Assembly: GCA_902522865.1 (NCBI GenBank)
Contig: CABYXC010000002.1
Location: forward strand, 102,415-166,414
DNA length: 64,000 nt
From: an uncultured Alphaproteobacteria bacterium
GTDB taxonomy: Bacteria; Pseudomonadota; Alphaproteobacteria; HIMB59; GCA-002718135
Reading direction: 5' to 3'
Shown here: piece by piece, positions 49,452-57,954 of the stretch
How the letters are laid out: every line of letters begins with the position of its first letter
How positions within the stretch are numbered: position 1 is the stretch's first letter
Translations under genes and position numbers: made by a program
The notes under the pieces: model-generated
Databases searched by the model: none
Seen by the model: only the letters and a program-made list of their open reading frames with translations
Told to the model about the DNA's origin: nothing

Positions 49452-49527
49452 TTAATTTCCATAGCTAAGCATGAAAAGTAACGCATGACTCAATGTGAGC
49501 CATGTACTGTGAAATTTATAATGGAGG
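49452..49527 (+). promoter_or_regulatory. putative expression platform of amt leader 1 (anti-SD, hairpin, SD)
   Basis: A 23-base block (49452-49474) is identical in both amt leaders. Within it TTTCCAT (49456-49462) can pair with ATGGAGG (49521-49527), the Shine-Dalgarno site of the gene at 49532, in seven pairs, two of them G-U. Between them is a 9-pair hairpin with one A-C mismatch: CATGACTCA (49484-49492) with TGAGCCATG (49496-49504). This suggests translational control by sequestering the ribosome site. It is read from sequence; no folding calculation was run. Confidence 0.6.
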
Positions 49528-49531
49528 ATTA

Positions 49532-50818
49532 ATGTTAAAAAAATCTATATATTTCATTAGCATTCTTGCCGTCTTTATGCTCTTTAGTTCATATGCAAGA
49601 GCCGAAGTTGATGGTGAAGTGCAATACATTTTAAATACATTCCTATTTCTTGTATCTGGGTTCTTAGTCATGTGGATGGCAGCAGGATTTGCAATGCTTG
49701 AATCAGGACTTGTTACGTCCAAAAGTGTAGCAACAATTGCTGCAAAAAATATAGGCTTATATTCAATAGCTGGCTTAATGTTCTGGTTAGTTGGATACAA
49801 TATGGCATATGGCATCCCAGCAGGTGGTTTTATCGGATCTCCACTTCCTTGGAGTGATGGTAGCGCTATTGATACAGGTTATTCAGATGGTTCTGACTGG
49901 TTCTTTCAAATGGTATTTTGTGCAACAACATGCTCAATTGTATCTGGAACACTAGCTGAAAGAATCAAAATTTGGCCATTCTTTATTTTTTGTGCTTTAT
50001 TAACTGGTTTCATTTATCCAATCGAAATGGGTTGGCAGTGGGGTGGAGGATACTTAGCGGAAGCTGGTTTCTCAGATTTTGCTGGTTCAACTCTAGTACA
50101 TAGTGCAGGAGCAGCAGCAGCACTCGCTGGTGCAATTTTATTAGGTCCAAGATTAGGAAGATTTACTGATAGTGGTGAAGCAGCTCCAATGGAACCTTTT
50201 GCAAATTCTTCAATACCTCTTGCAACTCTTGGTGTATTTATCCTGTGGCTTGGATGGTTCGGATTTAATGGTGGATCACAACTTGCAATGGGTACATTTG
50301 ACGATGTTACAGCAGTAGCAACAATATATATTAATACTAACTTGGCAGCTGGTGCAGGTGTAATGGCTTGTGCAGTAATTTCAAGACTAGTAACTGGTAA
50401 AACAGATGTTGTTATGATGCTTAACGGAGCATTAGGTGGTTTAGTAGCAATTACTGCAGAACCTTTAGCTCCTTCTCCATTCTTAGCAGTGATCATTGGT
50501 GCTATTGGTGGATTAATTGTCTTCTATGGAACAAGACTTTTAATTTCCTTTAAAATTGATGATGTTGTTGGAGCAATTCCTGTACACGGTTTTGCCGGAA
50601 TTTTCGGAACATTAGTAGTTCCAATTTCAAACAGCGCAGCAAGTTTTGGAGCTCAACTTTACGGAATAGTAGCAATTAACGTCTTCGTTTTTGTCGTATC
50701 ATTTATCATTTGGTACATTATGAAAATGTTATTTGGTATTAGAATCAGTGAAGAAGCTGAAAAACTTGGTACTGATAAATCTGAAGTAGGTGTTATCGCT
50801 TACAGCATCAGAGACTAA
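49532..50818 (+). CDS. amt: ammonium transporter
   Basis: 428 aa Amt/MEP/Rh channel. A cleavable signal peptide (residues 1-22, ending RAEVDG) is followed by eleven hydrophobic segments. Signature: DFAGSTLVHSAGAAAALAGAILLGPRLGRF, with the channel His in this region and the second His in IPVHGFAGIFGT. ATG 49532 follows GGAGG at four bases; a frame start at 49502 overlaps the control hairpin and is unlikely. No glnK is next to it, although Amt is usually gated by GlnK; instead it has a glutamine-aptamer leader. Confidence 0.95.
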   Translation: MLKKSIYFISILAVFMLFSSYARAEVDGEVQYILNTFLFLVSGFLVMWMAAGFAMLESGLVTSKSVATIAAKNIGLYSIAGLMFWLVGYNMAYGIPAGGFIGSPLPWSDGSAIDTGYSDGSDWFFQMVFCATTCSIVSGTLAERIKIWPFFIFCALLTGFIYPIEMGWQWGGGYLAEAGFSDFAGSTLVHSAGAAAALAGAILLGPRLGRFTDSGEAAPMEPFANSSIPLATLGVFILWLGWFGFNGGSQLAMGTFDDVTAVATIYINTNLAAGAGVMACAVISRLVTGKTDVVMMLNGALGGLVAITAEPLAPSPFLAVIIGAIGGLIVFYGTRLLISFKIDDVVGAIPVHGFAGIFGTLVVPISNSAASFGAQLYGIVAINVFVFVVSFIIWYIMKMLFGIRISEEAEKLGTDKSEVGVIAYSIRD

Positions 50819-50866
50819 TGAATTTAGTGATTAGCACATCAACTCCTTATAGTTGGTCACTAAAAA

Positions 50867-50888
50867 TGGGAGAGCATTTGCTCTCCCA
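50867..50888 (+). terminator. perfect hairpin after first amt gene
   Basis: TGGGAGAGC and GCTCTCCCA form a 9-pair perfect stem with an ATTT loop, 48 bases after the amt stop. No T run follows (AAACTCTT), so it may be an RNA-stabilising 3' structure or an inefficient terminator. The next gene begins 29 bases later. Confidence 0.55.
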
Positions 50889-50917
50889 AAACTCTTAAAC
50901 ATTAGTGGGAGGGTCAA

Positions 50918-51292
50918 ATGACTGAAACAGAAATTATTAAAGAAAAAAAAAGAAACATATATTCAAGCTTCTTTTCAGAAGATTATGTTTCAAAATTTTT
51001 ATTTAAATCAATTTTACACCATGTTATCTCTCTTGAGATCTATGAAAATAATAGATTAAATGGAATTTCATTTGAAAAAATTTGTGCAAATATACCTAAG
51101 TCTATTGGTTCTAGATCATCTATTCAATCAATTTTAAACGAAGCCTTGGAAAAAAATATTTTTGTAAAAGAACAAAGTAAATCTGATAAACGAATTAAGA
51201 ATTACTACTTAAGTAATAATTTTCTTGATATGATTAATAATTGGTTAAAAAAAGAAGGTACATTTTTTAATAAAATGAGCTTAGAAAATTAA
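50918..51292 (+). CDS. winged-helix (MarR-like) transcriptional regulator
   Basis: 124 aa, basic. The middle forms a helix-turn-helix (GISFEKICANIPKSIGSRSSIQSILNEAL, about residues 48-77) followed by a wing with KSDKRIKNYYLS, the pattern of MarR family wings. GGGAGGG precedes the ATG. It stands alone between two ammonium transporter genes, each with a glutamine-aptamer leader, so a role in nitrogen control is the simplest idea. Neither ligand nor operator is visible. Confidence 0.75.
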   Translation: MTETEIIKEKKRNIYSSFFSEDYVSKFLFKSILHHVISLEIYENNRLNGISFEKICANIPKSIGSRSSIQSILNEALEKNIFVKEQSKSDKRIKNYYLSNNFLDMINNWLKKEGTFFNKMSLEN

Positions 51293-51360
51293 TTAGATTT
51301 AATAATTAATTTTAATACTATTTATTGATACTTTCCGAATTATAGTTATAAGTCAAATCA

Positions 51361-51410
51361 CGTTCATCACTCTTTTAGGGTGACGGAAGTAGACGAAAGT
51401 CGAAGGAACG
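51361..51410 (+). promoter_or_regulatory. glutamine riboswitch aptamer (glnA RNA type), leader 2, first copy
   Basis: CGTTC (51361-51365) closes with GAACG (51406-51410). The 60 bases from 51361 differ from leader 1 at only three positions, all inside the first arm. Each change keeps a pair: U-G to C-G, C-G to U-G, and U-G to U-A. The core CGGAAGTAG and the GAC-GAAA-GTC hairpin are unchanged. This covariation supports the fold. Confidence 0.87.
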
Positions 51411-51428
51411 CATGCAAAGTTATAAAAT

Positions 51429-51477
51429 CGTTCAATTTGCAGCTTGCAAATCGGAAGTAGGTATACCCGAAGGAACG
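51429..51477 (+). promoter_or_regulatory. glutamine riboswitch aptamer (glnA RNA type), leader 2, second copy
   Basis: CGTTC (51429-51433) closes with GAACG (51473-51477). The arm is ATTTGCA/TGCAAAT (loop GCT), which differs from leader 1 at two pairs, both still paired (U-G to C-G, C-G to A-U). Core CGGAAGTAGG and CGAAGGAACG are conserved; the small hairpin is shorter by two bases. Confidence 0.87.
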
Positions 51478-51490
51478 CGGATCTTAGTAA

Positions 51491-51562
51491 TTAATTTCCA
51501 TAGCTAAGCATGATGCAATGCGTAACTAAAGGTTAGTTATGTGTCTATAATTTTATATGGAG
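51491..51562 (+). promoter_or_regulatory. putative expression platform of amt leader 2 (anti-SD, hairpin, SD)
   Basis: The conserved block is at 51491-51513. TTCCATA (51496-51502) can pair with TATGGAG (51556-51562), the ribosome site of the gene at 51569, in seven pairs. The intervening hairpin, CGTAACTAA (51521-51529) with TTAGTTATG (51533-51541), has nine pairs and a three-base loop like leader 1, but a changed sequence. Two pairs differ by compensatory double changes (G-C to A-U and C-G to A-U), and the A-C mismatch of leader 1 is A-U here. Confidence 0.62.
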
Positions 51563-51568
51563 TTAATA

Positions 51569-52855
51569 ATGTATAAAAAATTTTTTAGTCTTTTTACAAT
51601 TCTCTCTTTTATTTTGTTGCTAAGTTCTTCTGTGAGAGCAGAGGTTGATGCAGAAGTAGCATATATATTTAATACATTTTCTTTTTTAGTTTGTGGGTTC
51701 TTAGTCATGTGGATGGCTGCAGGATTTCTATTTTTAGAATCAGGCCTTGTTACTACCAGAAGTGTATCAACTATTGCTGCTAAAAATATTGGAAAATTCG
51801 CAATAGTTTCAATTGTTTTCTATTTAATTGGATACAATCTTGGATATTCTGTCCCTGAAGGGGGTTATGTTGGTACACCATCCATATGGACTGATAATAC
51901 TTCTATGGAAACAGGTTACTCAGATGCTTCGGATTGGTTTTTTCAAGCTTTATTTGTTTGTGCTACTGTGTCTATTGTATCAGGTGCTGTAGCAGAGCGA
52001 ATAAAAATTTGGCCTTTCTTTACATTTGCAGCGGTACTTGGAGGAGTAATTTATCCAATTCAAATGGGTTGGGAATGGGGTGGAGGATGGTTAGACGCCC
52101 TAGGATTTGCAGATTTCGCTGGCTCGACATTAGTCCACGCTTGTGGTGGTTCTGCAGCTTTAGCAGGAGTAATTCTTTTAGGTCCAAGACTTGGAAGATT
52201 CAGTGCGAGTGGAGAACCAGCTAATATGGCTCCATTTGCTCCATCGTCCATTCCTTTAGTTACATTAGGAACATTTATTTTATGGATGGGGTGGTATGGC
52301 TTTAATGGTGGATCCCAACTTGCATTAGGTTCTTATGAAGATGCAACAGCAATGTCAAAAATTTTCATGAATACTCAACTTGCAGCTTGTGGTGGATGTA
52401 TGGCTGGTGCCGCAATAACAAGATTGATTGGTGGCAAAACTGATATTGTTATGATGCTTAATGGAGCTCTTGCAGGTTTAGTTTCAATAACAGCTGAGCC
52501 ATTGATGCCTAGTCCATTGCTTGCAATTGGAATTGGAGCAGTTGGTGGAGTAATAATGTATTATGGAACTAACTTCTTAAACTCATTAAAACTAGATGAT
52601 GTTGTTGGTGCAATACCTGTACATATGTTTGCTGGTATTTGGGGAACATTAGTTGTACCTCTAACTAATCCTGATGCATCATACTCAATTCAACTATTGG
52701 GTGTTGCTTCAGTGTGTATCTTTGTTTTTGTTTTCTCATATATTGTAATATATCTAATTAAAAATATTATGGGATTAAGAATTAGTGAAGAAGCCGAAAA
52801 ACTTGGGACTGATAAAGCCGAGGTTGGAGTGGTAGCTTACTCAATTAGAGACTAA
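51569..52855 (+). CDS. amt: ammonium transporter
   Basis: 428 aa, the same length as the first Amt and clearly paralogous. The signal peptide ends VRAEVDA, and eleven hydrophobic segments follow. Signature DFAGSTLVHACGGSAALAGVILLGPRLGRF and the second His in IPVHMFAGIWGT are present. The C-terminus LRISEEAEKLGTDKAEVG, used for gating, is nearly the same in both. Start ATG 51569 fits the SD GGAG at 51559-51562; an ATG at 51557 would overlap that site. No PII gene is nearby. Confidence 0.95.
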   Translation: MYKKFFSLFTILSFILLLSSSVRAEVDAEVAYIFNTFSFLVCGFLVMWMAAGFLFLESGLVTTRSVSTIAAKNIGKFAIVSIVFYLIGYNLGYSVPEGGYVGTPSIWTDNTSMETGYSDASDWFFQALFVCATVSIVSGAVAERIKIWPFFTFAAVLGGVIYPIQMGWEWGGGWLDALGFADFAGSTLVHACGGSAALAGVILLGPRLGRFSASGEPANMAPFAPSSIPLVTLGTFILWMGWYGFNGGSQLALGSYEDATAMSKIFMNTQLAACGGCMAGAAITRLIGGKTDIVMMLNGALAGLVSITAEPLMPSPLLAIGIGAVGGVIMYYGTNFLNSLKLDDVVGAIPVHMFAGIWGTLVVPLTNPDASYSIQLLGVASVCIFVFVFSYIVIYLIKNIMGLRISEEAEKLGTDKAEVGVVAYSIRD

Positions 52856-52870
52856 TACTTTAAAAAAAAT

Positions 52871-52896
52871 TAAGAGAGGTAATCTTACCTCTCTTA
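52871..52896 (+). terminator. perfect hairpin after second amt gene
   Basis: TAAGAGAGGTAA and TTACCTCTCTTA form a 12-pair perfect stem with a TC loop, 15 bases after the amt stop. An A-rich tract precedes it, while AAAATAAAGG follows, so the T run is on the other strand. It may act as a terminator for the opposite strand or as a processing site before the small downstream gene. Confidence 0.6.
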
Positions 52897-52914
52897 AAAT
52901 AAAGGAGATAAAAC

Positions 52915-53106
52915 ATGAAGACAGCTTTTATGATTAATGGAAAGAAGCATATTTTAAAATATGAAAGAAAAATGCCTGAAAAAGAGGTAATAAAAATGAA
53001 ATCATTTGTTACCAATAAAGGTGTTAAACTTGTAAAAACTACAAAGTTTAAAATAAAAAAAGTTTCAGAACAAGATAAGGAAAGAGTTTTTGATATTATT
53101 CTATAA
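52915..53106 (+). CDS. small basic protein of unknown function
   Basis: 63 aa, Lys-rich (about a quarter), without a signal peptide or membrane segment. AAAGGAGAT gives a strong ribosome site seven bases before the ATG, and the start follows the amt hairpin. It stops one base before the convergent yqgE stop. The strong SD and the absence of any competing gene support expression. I do not recognise a domain; the charge could suit nucleic-acid or protein binding. Confidence 0.6.
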   Translation: MKTAFMINGKKHILKYERKMPEKEVIKMKSFVTNKGVKLVKTTKFKIKKVSEQDKERVFDIIL

Positions 53107-53658
53107 TTAACAACTACCTGAAAATATTGAAAGTTTACTTGCATCAATCCCCAACAAATTAAATGCATCATTCCATTTATTGTTAACTTTTTCATCAAAA
53201 ATAAAATCACTATTTGTTTTTAGCGTCATCCAACTATTTGACGCTAATTCCTTTTCAATTTGTCCTGGACCCCATCCTGCATATCCAAGAGCTAGAATAC
53301 TATTCTTTGGACCATTACCTTTAGAAAGGTCTTCAAAAAATTCTGAAGTACTAGTTAACGCCACCCCTTTATCTATTGTTAGGGTTTCTTTTTGAATAAC
53401 TTCGTCAGAATGTAAAACGAACCCCCTGCCACTTTCAACAGGACCACCATAGCGGATGTAGAGTTTCTTATCTTCTAATGGCTTGTCTATACCTAGTTGT
53501 TCAAGCAAATCGGGGTAAAGATCATAATCAATTTTTTTGTTGATTATTATACCCATAGCCCCATCTTTTGAGTGAGCACACATATAAATTACCGTTTTTT
53601 CAAATCTATCATCTTCTAATGAAGGCATTGAAATTAAGAACTGACCAGTTAAATTCAT
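53107..53658 (-). CDS. YqgE/AlgH family protein (DUF179)
   Basis: 183 aa. Family landmarks are the N-terminal LTGQFLISMPSLEDDRFEKTVIYMCAHSKDGAMGIIINK, then RYGGPVESGRGFVLHS and LGYAGWGPGQIEKEL. The biochemical role of the family is undefined. Divergent from dsbD, with 57 bases between the starts. Confidence 0.92.
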   Translation of the reverse strand: MNLTGQFLISMPSLEDDRFEKTVIYMCAHSKDGAMGIIINKKIDYDLYPDLLEQLGIDKPLEDKKLYIRYGGPVESGRGFVLHSDEVIQKETLTIDKGVALTSTSEFFEDLSKGNGPKNSILALGYAGWGPGQIEKELASNSWMTLKTNSDFIFDEKVNNKWNDAFNLLGIDASKLSIFSGSC

Positions 53659-53715
53659 ATAGTATATATATTCGCGTTAATTTATATTTTTCAATATTGT
53701 ATTGATTTATTTTAT

Positions 53716-55773
53716 ATGGACAAGGTAATAAAAGTTATAAATCTGCTAAAAATTGCAATAATATTTGCTCTTGGACTATTTAGCACAGCTGGATACTCCT
53801 TATCTTCAGATTGGGCAATGAGTGAAAAATCAAAAGTTAGATTAATTTCACCAATGACTGCTTCAAATAATAATAACCAATTAATTTTAGCATTAGAATA
53901 TGAACTAGAAGAGGAATGGAAAACATATTGGAAATCTCCTGGAGGAGGAGGTTTTCCTCAAAAAATTATATGGAACAATTCATCAAATGTGAAAGATATT
54001 AAAATATTATGGCCAGAACCAATAGAATTTGAAATACTAGGTTTAAAATCAATTGGATATAAAGATAAAGTTATATTCCCTTTGATTGTAGATATTGAAG
54101 ATAATCAAAAACAAACAAATTTAAATTTAAATATTAATTATTTAGTTTGTAGAGATGTTTGCATTCCAGGTAATGCGGATATATTTTTAAACTTGCCATC
54201 TGGAGATGGTACATACACAGATTATTTTTTCGAAATTGAAAAAGTTTTATCTACTACATTAAATAATAATATTGATTTTACACCTATTTCAAATTTCTCA
54301 TTTAATGCTATTGAAAATAATAATAACGTTATTTTTGATATAGAAATATCCACTAGTTCTTTTTTTGACGATCCAAAAATTTTTATTCACACACCATTTG
54401 GACTACCTATTGTAGAACCAATAAATAATTATTCCCTTGATTTCCAAAAATTGAATACATCTCTATATTATAGCGCCGATCAATTTGATGAAAAAAAATT
54501 TCCAATAGAAATATTTTTTTATGATAATAATCACAGCTTTAAAGTTGAAAAAAATGTAGAAATTGAAAATGTAGATAAAAATATTTCTATAAATACTAGT
54601 CTTATATACTTACTCTTAATTTCAATATTAGGCGGGTTTATTTTGAATCTTATGCCATGTGTTTTTCCGGTATTATCGTTAAAATTATTATCTGTAATTA
54701 ATACTGAGGATAAAAAGATTAAAAGTAGTTTTTTTATAACCGTATTGGGTATTATCTCTTCTTTTCTAATACTTGGCGCATTTTTTGCTATCCTGAAACA
54801 AATTAATATTTCAATATCTTGGGGTATGCAATTTCAAGAACCCTACTTTTTAATGTTCATTTTGATAATTATATCAATGTTCTTTTTGAACACTCTTGGT
54901 CTTTTCCAAATAAATTTACCAAGTATTTTATCTTCATCAAAAATTTTAAATTCAGGAAACAATTTTTATACAAAGAATTTTTTTAATGGTTTTTTTGCTA
55001 CACTACTTGCTACACCATGTTCTGCACCTTATTTAGGAACAGCTGTAACAGCTGCTTTTACTCAATCAACAACATATTTATTTTTAATATTTTGTTTTAT
55101 GGGTATAGGAATGAGTTTACCTTATTTAATTATAGCTTTTTTTCCAGGTCTGATTTCCTTCTTACCTCGATCCGGAAAATGGATGATTTATTTTAAATAT
55201 TTTTTATCTATTTTATTATTCATAACAATTGTTTGGCTTTTAAGTATATTAAATAATTATTTCAATTATTTTTTTATAGTTACATTTACTGTTTTATTGA
55301 TCTTAATATCAGCAATTTTAAAATTTAGAATTTATCAAATTCCCTTAATTATTTCTTTAATAATTATTTTCTTTTTAACTCCATATTTAAATTCATTTCA
55401 AAAAATTAATGAAGTAAATTATAAAAGTAATAATTGGTTAGATTTTAATTCCAAAAGTATTCCTGAAATAATAGCTAATAATGAAATTATTTTTTTAGAT
55501 ATAACTGCTGACTGGTGCATTACCTGTAAGTTTAATAAAATTAATGTTTTAAATTCAAAAACAGTTTCAGATTTTTTTGATTCACAACAAGTGACATTGA
55601 TAAAAGCTGATTGGACACAACCAAATGAAAAAATAAATAAATTTTTAAAAAAATACAATAAATTTGGCATACCTTTTAATGCATTTTATTCTTCAAAGTT
55701 TCCTGAAGGCATAGTAATGAATGAAATATTGACTGAGAAACAAATATTTGAAACATATAATAAAGTTAAATGA
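53716..55773 (+). CDS. dsbD: thiol:disulfide interchange protein DsbD
   Basis: 685 aa. An N-terminal signal and a periplasmic DsbD/ScsB-type beta domain (Cys pair in LVCRDVCIPG) precede a hydrophobic transmembrane core of about eight segments with NLMPCVFPVLSLKLL and ATPCSAPYLGTAV, which carry the membrane Cys pair. The C-terminal thioredoxin-like domain has ADWCITCKFNK. It passes reducing equivalents from cytoplasmic thioredoxin to the periplasm, for example to cytochrome c maturation. It overlaps the peroxiredoxin gene by four bases. Confidence 0.92.
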   Translation: MDKVIKVINLLKIAIIFALGLFSTAGYSLSSDWAMSEKSKVRLISPMTASNNNNQLILALEYELEEEWKTYWKSPGGGGFPQKIIWNNSSNVKDIKILWPEPIEFEILGLKSIGYKDKVIFPLIVDIEDNQKQTNLNLNINYLVCRDVCIPGNADIFLNLPSGDGTYTDYFFEIEKVLSTTLNNNIDFTPISNFSFNAIENNNNVIFDIEISTSSFFDDPKIFIHTPFGLPIVEPINNYSLDFQKLNTSLYYSADQFDEKKFPIEIFFYDNNHSFKVEKNVEIENVDKNISINTSLIYLLLISILGGFILNLMPCVFPVLSLKLLSVINTEDKKIKSSFFITVLGIISSFLILGAFFAILKQINISISWGMQFQEPYFLMFILIIISMFFLNTLGLFQINLPSILSSSKILNSGNNFYTKNFFNGFFATLLATPCSAPYLGTAVTAAFTQSTTYLFLIFCFMGIGMSLPYLIIAFFPGLISFLPRSGKWMIYFKYFLSILLFITIVWLLSILNNYFNYFFIVTFTVLLILISAILKFRIYQIPLIISLIIIFFLTPYLNSFQKINEVNYKSNNWLDFNSKSIPEIIANNEIIFLDITADWCITCKFNKINVLNSKTVSDFFDSQQVTLIKADWTQPNEKINKFLKKYNKFGIPFNAFYSSKFPEGIVMNEILTEKQIFETYNKVK

Positions 55774-56246
55774 TAAAAATGATTATTGATGATTTTAAAG
55801 TGCCTATTATTAAAAAAGGTGTTTCATCAGTATCTTCATTAAAAAATGAATTTATAAATAAAAAAATTATCCTATTTGGTGTACCAGGAGCATTTACGCC
55901 AACTTGTTCTGAAAAACATCTTCCAGGTTACATAAAATTATATAATTCATTTATAAATAAAAAAATTGATGGCATTTACTGTCTATCTGTTAATGATGAG
56001 CATGTGATGAAATCTTGGTTATTGAGTTATACAAACGGAGAAATAATCAATGGAATTGCAGATGGAAATGCTGAGATTACAAAATATTTTGACTTGTTAT
56101 CTGATAAGACAAAAAATTATATGGGTTTTAGGTGCCGAAGGTTTGCAATGATAATTGAGAATAATATGATTATAAACAAGTTTATTGAAAATGATGGTGA
56201 ATACCGTGTTAGTTCAGCTGAATGTATTTTAGAACAAATCCAATGA
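55770..56246 (+). CDS. peroxiredoxin (Prx5/hybrid type)
   Basis: 158 aa. The peroxidatic Cys46 lies in GVPGAFTPTCSEKHLPGY, followed by VNDEHVMKSWL and the Arg of FRCRRFAMIIEN. It reduces hydroperoxides. It is coupled to dsbD (four-base overlap) and to the SDR downstream (ATGA), so the run is one transcript. Only one further Cys lies in the family-typical C-terminal area. Confidence 0.92.
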   Translation: MIKMIIDDFKVPIIKKGVSSVSSLKNEFINKKIILFGVPGAFTPTCSEKHLPGYIKLYNSFINKKIDGIYCLSVNDEHVMKSWLLSYTNGEIINGIADGNAEITKYFDLLSDKTKNYMGFRCRRFAMIIENNMIINKFIENDGEYRVSSAECILEQIQ

Positions 56247-56980
56247 ATAAAATTAATTTAGAAAATAGAGTAGCAATTGTAACGGGTGGAGCGCAAGGCT
56301 TTGGGTTAGCAATTACAAAAAGATTTATAGAGTCAGGTGCAAGAGTACTAATATGGGATAAAGATACAAAATATTTAAATAAAGTTGATCTAAAAAATAC
56401 TCAAAAAATTGAAGTTGATGTTTCAAATTATAAAAGTGTAGAGAATGCGTTTGCTGAAAGTCTTAAACATGAAAACAAAATTGATATTTTAATAAATAAT
56501 GCAGGAATAGCTGGACCAAACTTTAAGACATGGGATTATCCACTTGAGGAATGGCAAAAAGTTATAGATATAGATCTAACTGGAGTATTTTATTGCTGTA
56601 AAACTATAGCTCCTCATTTTATAAAAAATAATTATGGACGTATTGTTAATATATCCTCGATAGCTGGTAAGGAGGGTAATCCCAATGCAATGCCTTATAG
56701 TGCAGCAAAAGCAGGAGTTATTGCACTTACTAAATCTTTAGGAAAAGAATTAGCTGAAAATAACATTTCAGTCAATTGTGTTACCCCTGCACCTGCTAAG
56801 ACGCGTATTTTTGATCAAATTACACAAGAACATATTGATTATATGTTATCAAAAATTCCAAGAAATAGATTTGTGCTAGTAGAAGAATTAGCTTCTTTAG
56901 TTGCTTGGATGTCTTCTGAAGAAAATTCTTATACCACAGGATCAACTTTTGATTTGAGTGGTGGTCGAGCTACTTATTAA
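56243..56980 (+). CDS. short-chain dehydrogenase/reductase
   Basis: 245 aa classical SDR. Cofactor motif is VTGGAQGFGLAI, then NNAG, and the catalytic Ser-Tyr-Lys are in NISSIAGKEG and YSAAKAGV. ATG 56243 overlaps the peroxiredoxin stop (ATGA); a longer frame start lies at 56222 within the upstream gene. The substrate could be a sugar or a hydroxyacid; it overlaps the convergent permease gene of the third sugar transporter by four bases. Confidence 0.9.
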   Translation: MNKINLENRVAIVTGGAQGFGLAITKRFIESGARVLIWDKDTKYLNKVDLKNTQKIEVDVSNYKSVENAFAESLKHENKIDILINNAGIAGPNFKTWDYPLEEWQKVIDIDLTGVFYCCKTIAPHFIKNNYGRIVNISSIAGKEGNPNAMPYSAAKAGVIALTKSLGKELAENNISVNCVTPAPAKTRIFDQITQEHIDYMLSKIPRNRFVLVEELASLVAWMSSEENSYTTGSTFDLSGGRATY

Positions 56981-57954
56981 TTTTTTCTTCGTTGTATTAG
57001 GGCGTAGACTGTTACGGCTACTGTAATCATGAGTCCGTTAATAAATTTTACATAAAAACCAGATAAGCCTAAAGCAACTATTCCTGATTCTAATGATCCG
57101 ATAATTAATACTCCAATAAAAGTTCCAAAAATAGTACCTTTTCCACCAAAGACCGAAGTGCCACCAACAAAGACAGCTGCTAGTGTTGTTAACATCAAAC
57201 CTTCACCTTGTGTAGGCCAGAAATATAACATTTCATACATTGTAAAAATTCCTGCTAATGCAGAGAAAAATCCTAGTTGAACAAAAGCAATAATTTTTAC
57301 ATTATCAACGTTAATTCCCATCATTTGAGCACTTGCCTTATTGTCACCTACAAAGTGAATGTGATTTCCAAATTTATGGTATCGATAAACCCATTGCATT
57401 AATCCAGTTAAAACAATGAACCAAATAAATTGCATTGGAATTTTTCCAAATAATTTTTCAACAAATATCATATGATGCCAGGTTCCATCTGCCACATCGA
57501 CGATTGCAATACCACTACCTTGGGAAATTACATTAACTAATCCACGCCAAAAAAATAATGTTCCTATAGTGGCAACTATTGAAGGTATGCCAATTTTAGT
57601 AACAAGTAATCCATTTACTAATCCAGCAAACATTCCAAGTGAAGTTGCCAAAATAAATGCTATAAAAAAGTTACCATCAGTCGATGTCATTATAATTCCA
57701 AAGATGAGAGATGTAATTCCAACTATAGATGGAAATGATAAATCAATTTCACCAAGTGTAACAACAAATGTTGCTGATATAGCAATAATTCCAAAAAAAG
57801 GCATTGATTGCATAAAAGCTCTATAAATAGGAAATCTTGTAAATACATGTGGTGCGCCAAGAAAATAAATTAGGAATAGTACTATAGCAATTATAGTAAT
57901 ACTAATTTCAAGTTTGTGAGTTTTTACAAAATAACTATTTAATAAATTACTCAT
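56977..57954 (-). CDS. sugar ABC transporter, permease
   Basis: 325 aa RbsC-type permease with about nine hydrophobic segments. Landmarks are TLGEIDLSFPSIVGI, VGDNKASAQMMGI in the loop, and AAVFVGGTSVFGGKGT near the end. It is third in the binding protein-ATPase-permease operon and adjoins the ATPase without overlap. It differs in its loop (VGDNKASAQ) from the others. Confidence 0.9.
   Translation of the reverse strand: MSNLLNSYFVKTHKLEISITIIAIVLFLIYFLGAPHVFTRFPIYRAFMQSMPFFGIIAISATFVVTLGEIDLSFPSIVGITSLIFGIIMTSTDGNFFIAFILATSLGMFAGLVNGLLVTKIGIPSIVATIGTLFFWRGLVNVISQGSGIAIVDVADGTWHHMIFVEKLFGKIPMQFIWFIVLTGLMQWVYRYHKFGNHIHFVGDNKASAQMMGINVDNVKIIAFVQLGFFSALAGIFTMYEMLYFWPTQGEGLMLTTLAAVFVGGTSVFGGKGTIFGTFIGVLIIGSLESGIVALGLSGFYVKFINGLMITVAVTVYALIQRRKN

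Noticed and set aside
50014..50496. Long minus-strand open frame inside the first amt gene (160 codons).
   Set aside because: It is a shadow of the coding strand: low-complexity Ala/Pro-rich protein without SD or known domain, lying wholly within a well-supported gene.
51412..51507. A 31-codon open frame starting ATG in leader 2 (after the first aptamer) as a leader peptide.
   Set aside because: The same start in leader 1 is closed after four codons, so the frame is not conserved. It also crosses the second aptamer.
49321..51540. The duplicated leader sequences as a mobile element or repeat pair.
   Set aside because: The repeats are in the same orientation before homologous genes, have no terminal inverted repeats or transposase, and their differences preserve RNA pairing. 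Riboswitch leaders explain them better.
51934..52251. Open frames on both strands inside the second amt gene.
   Set aside because: Shadow frames of the glycine-rich Amt signature; no starts with ribosome sites and odd composition.
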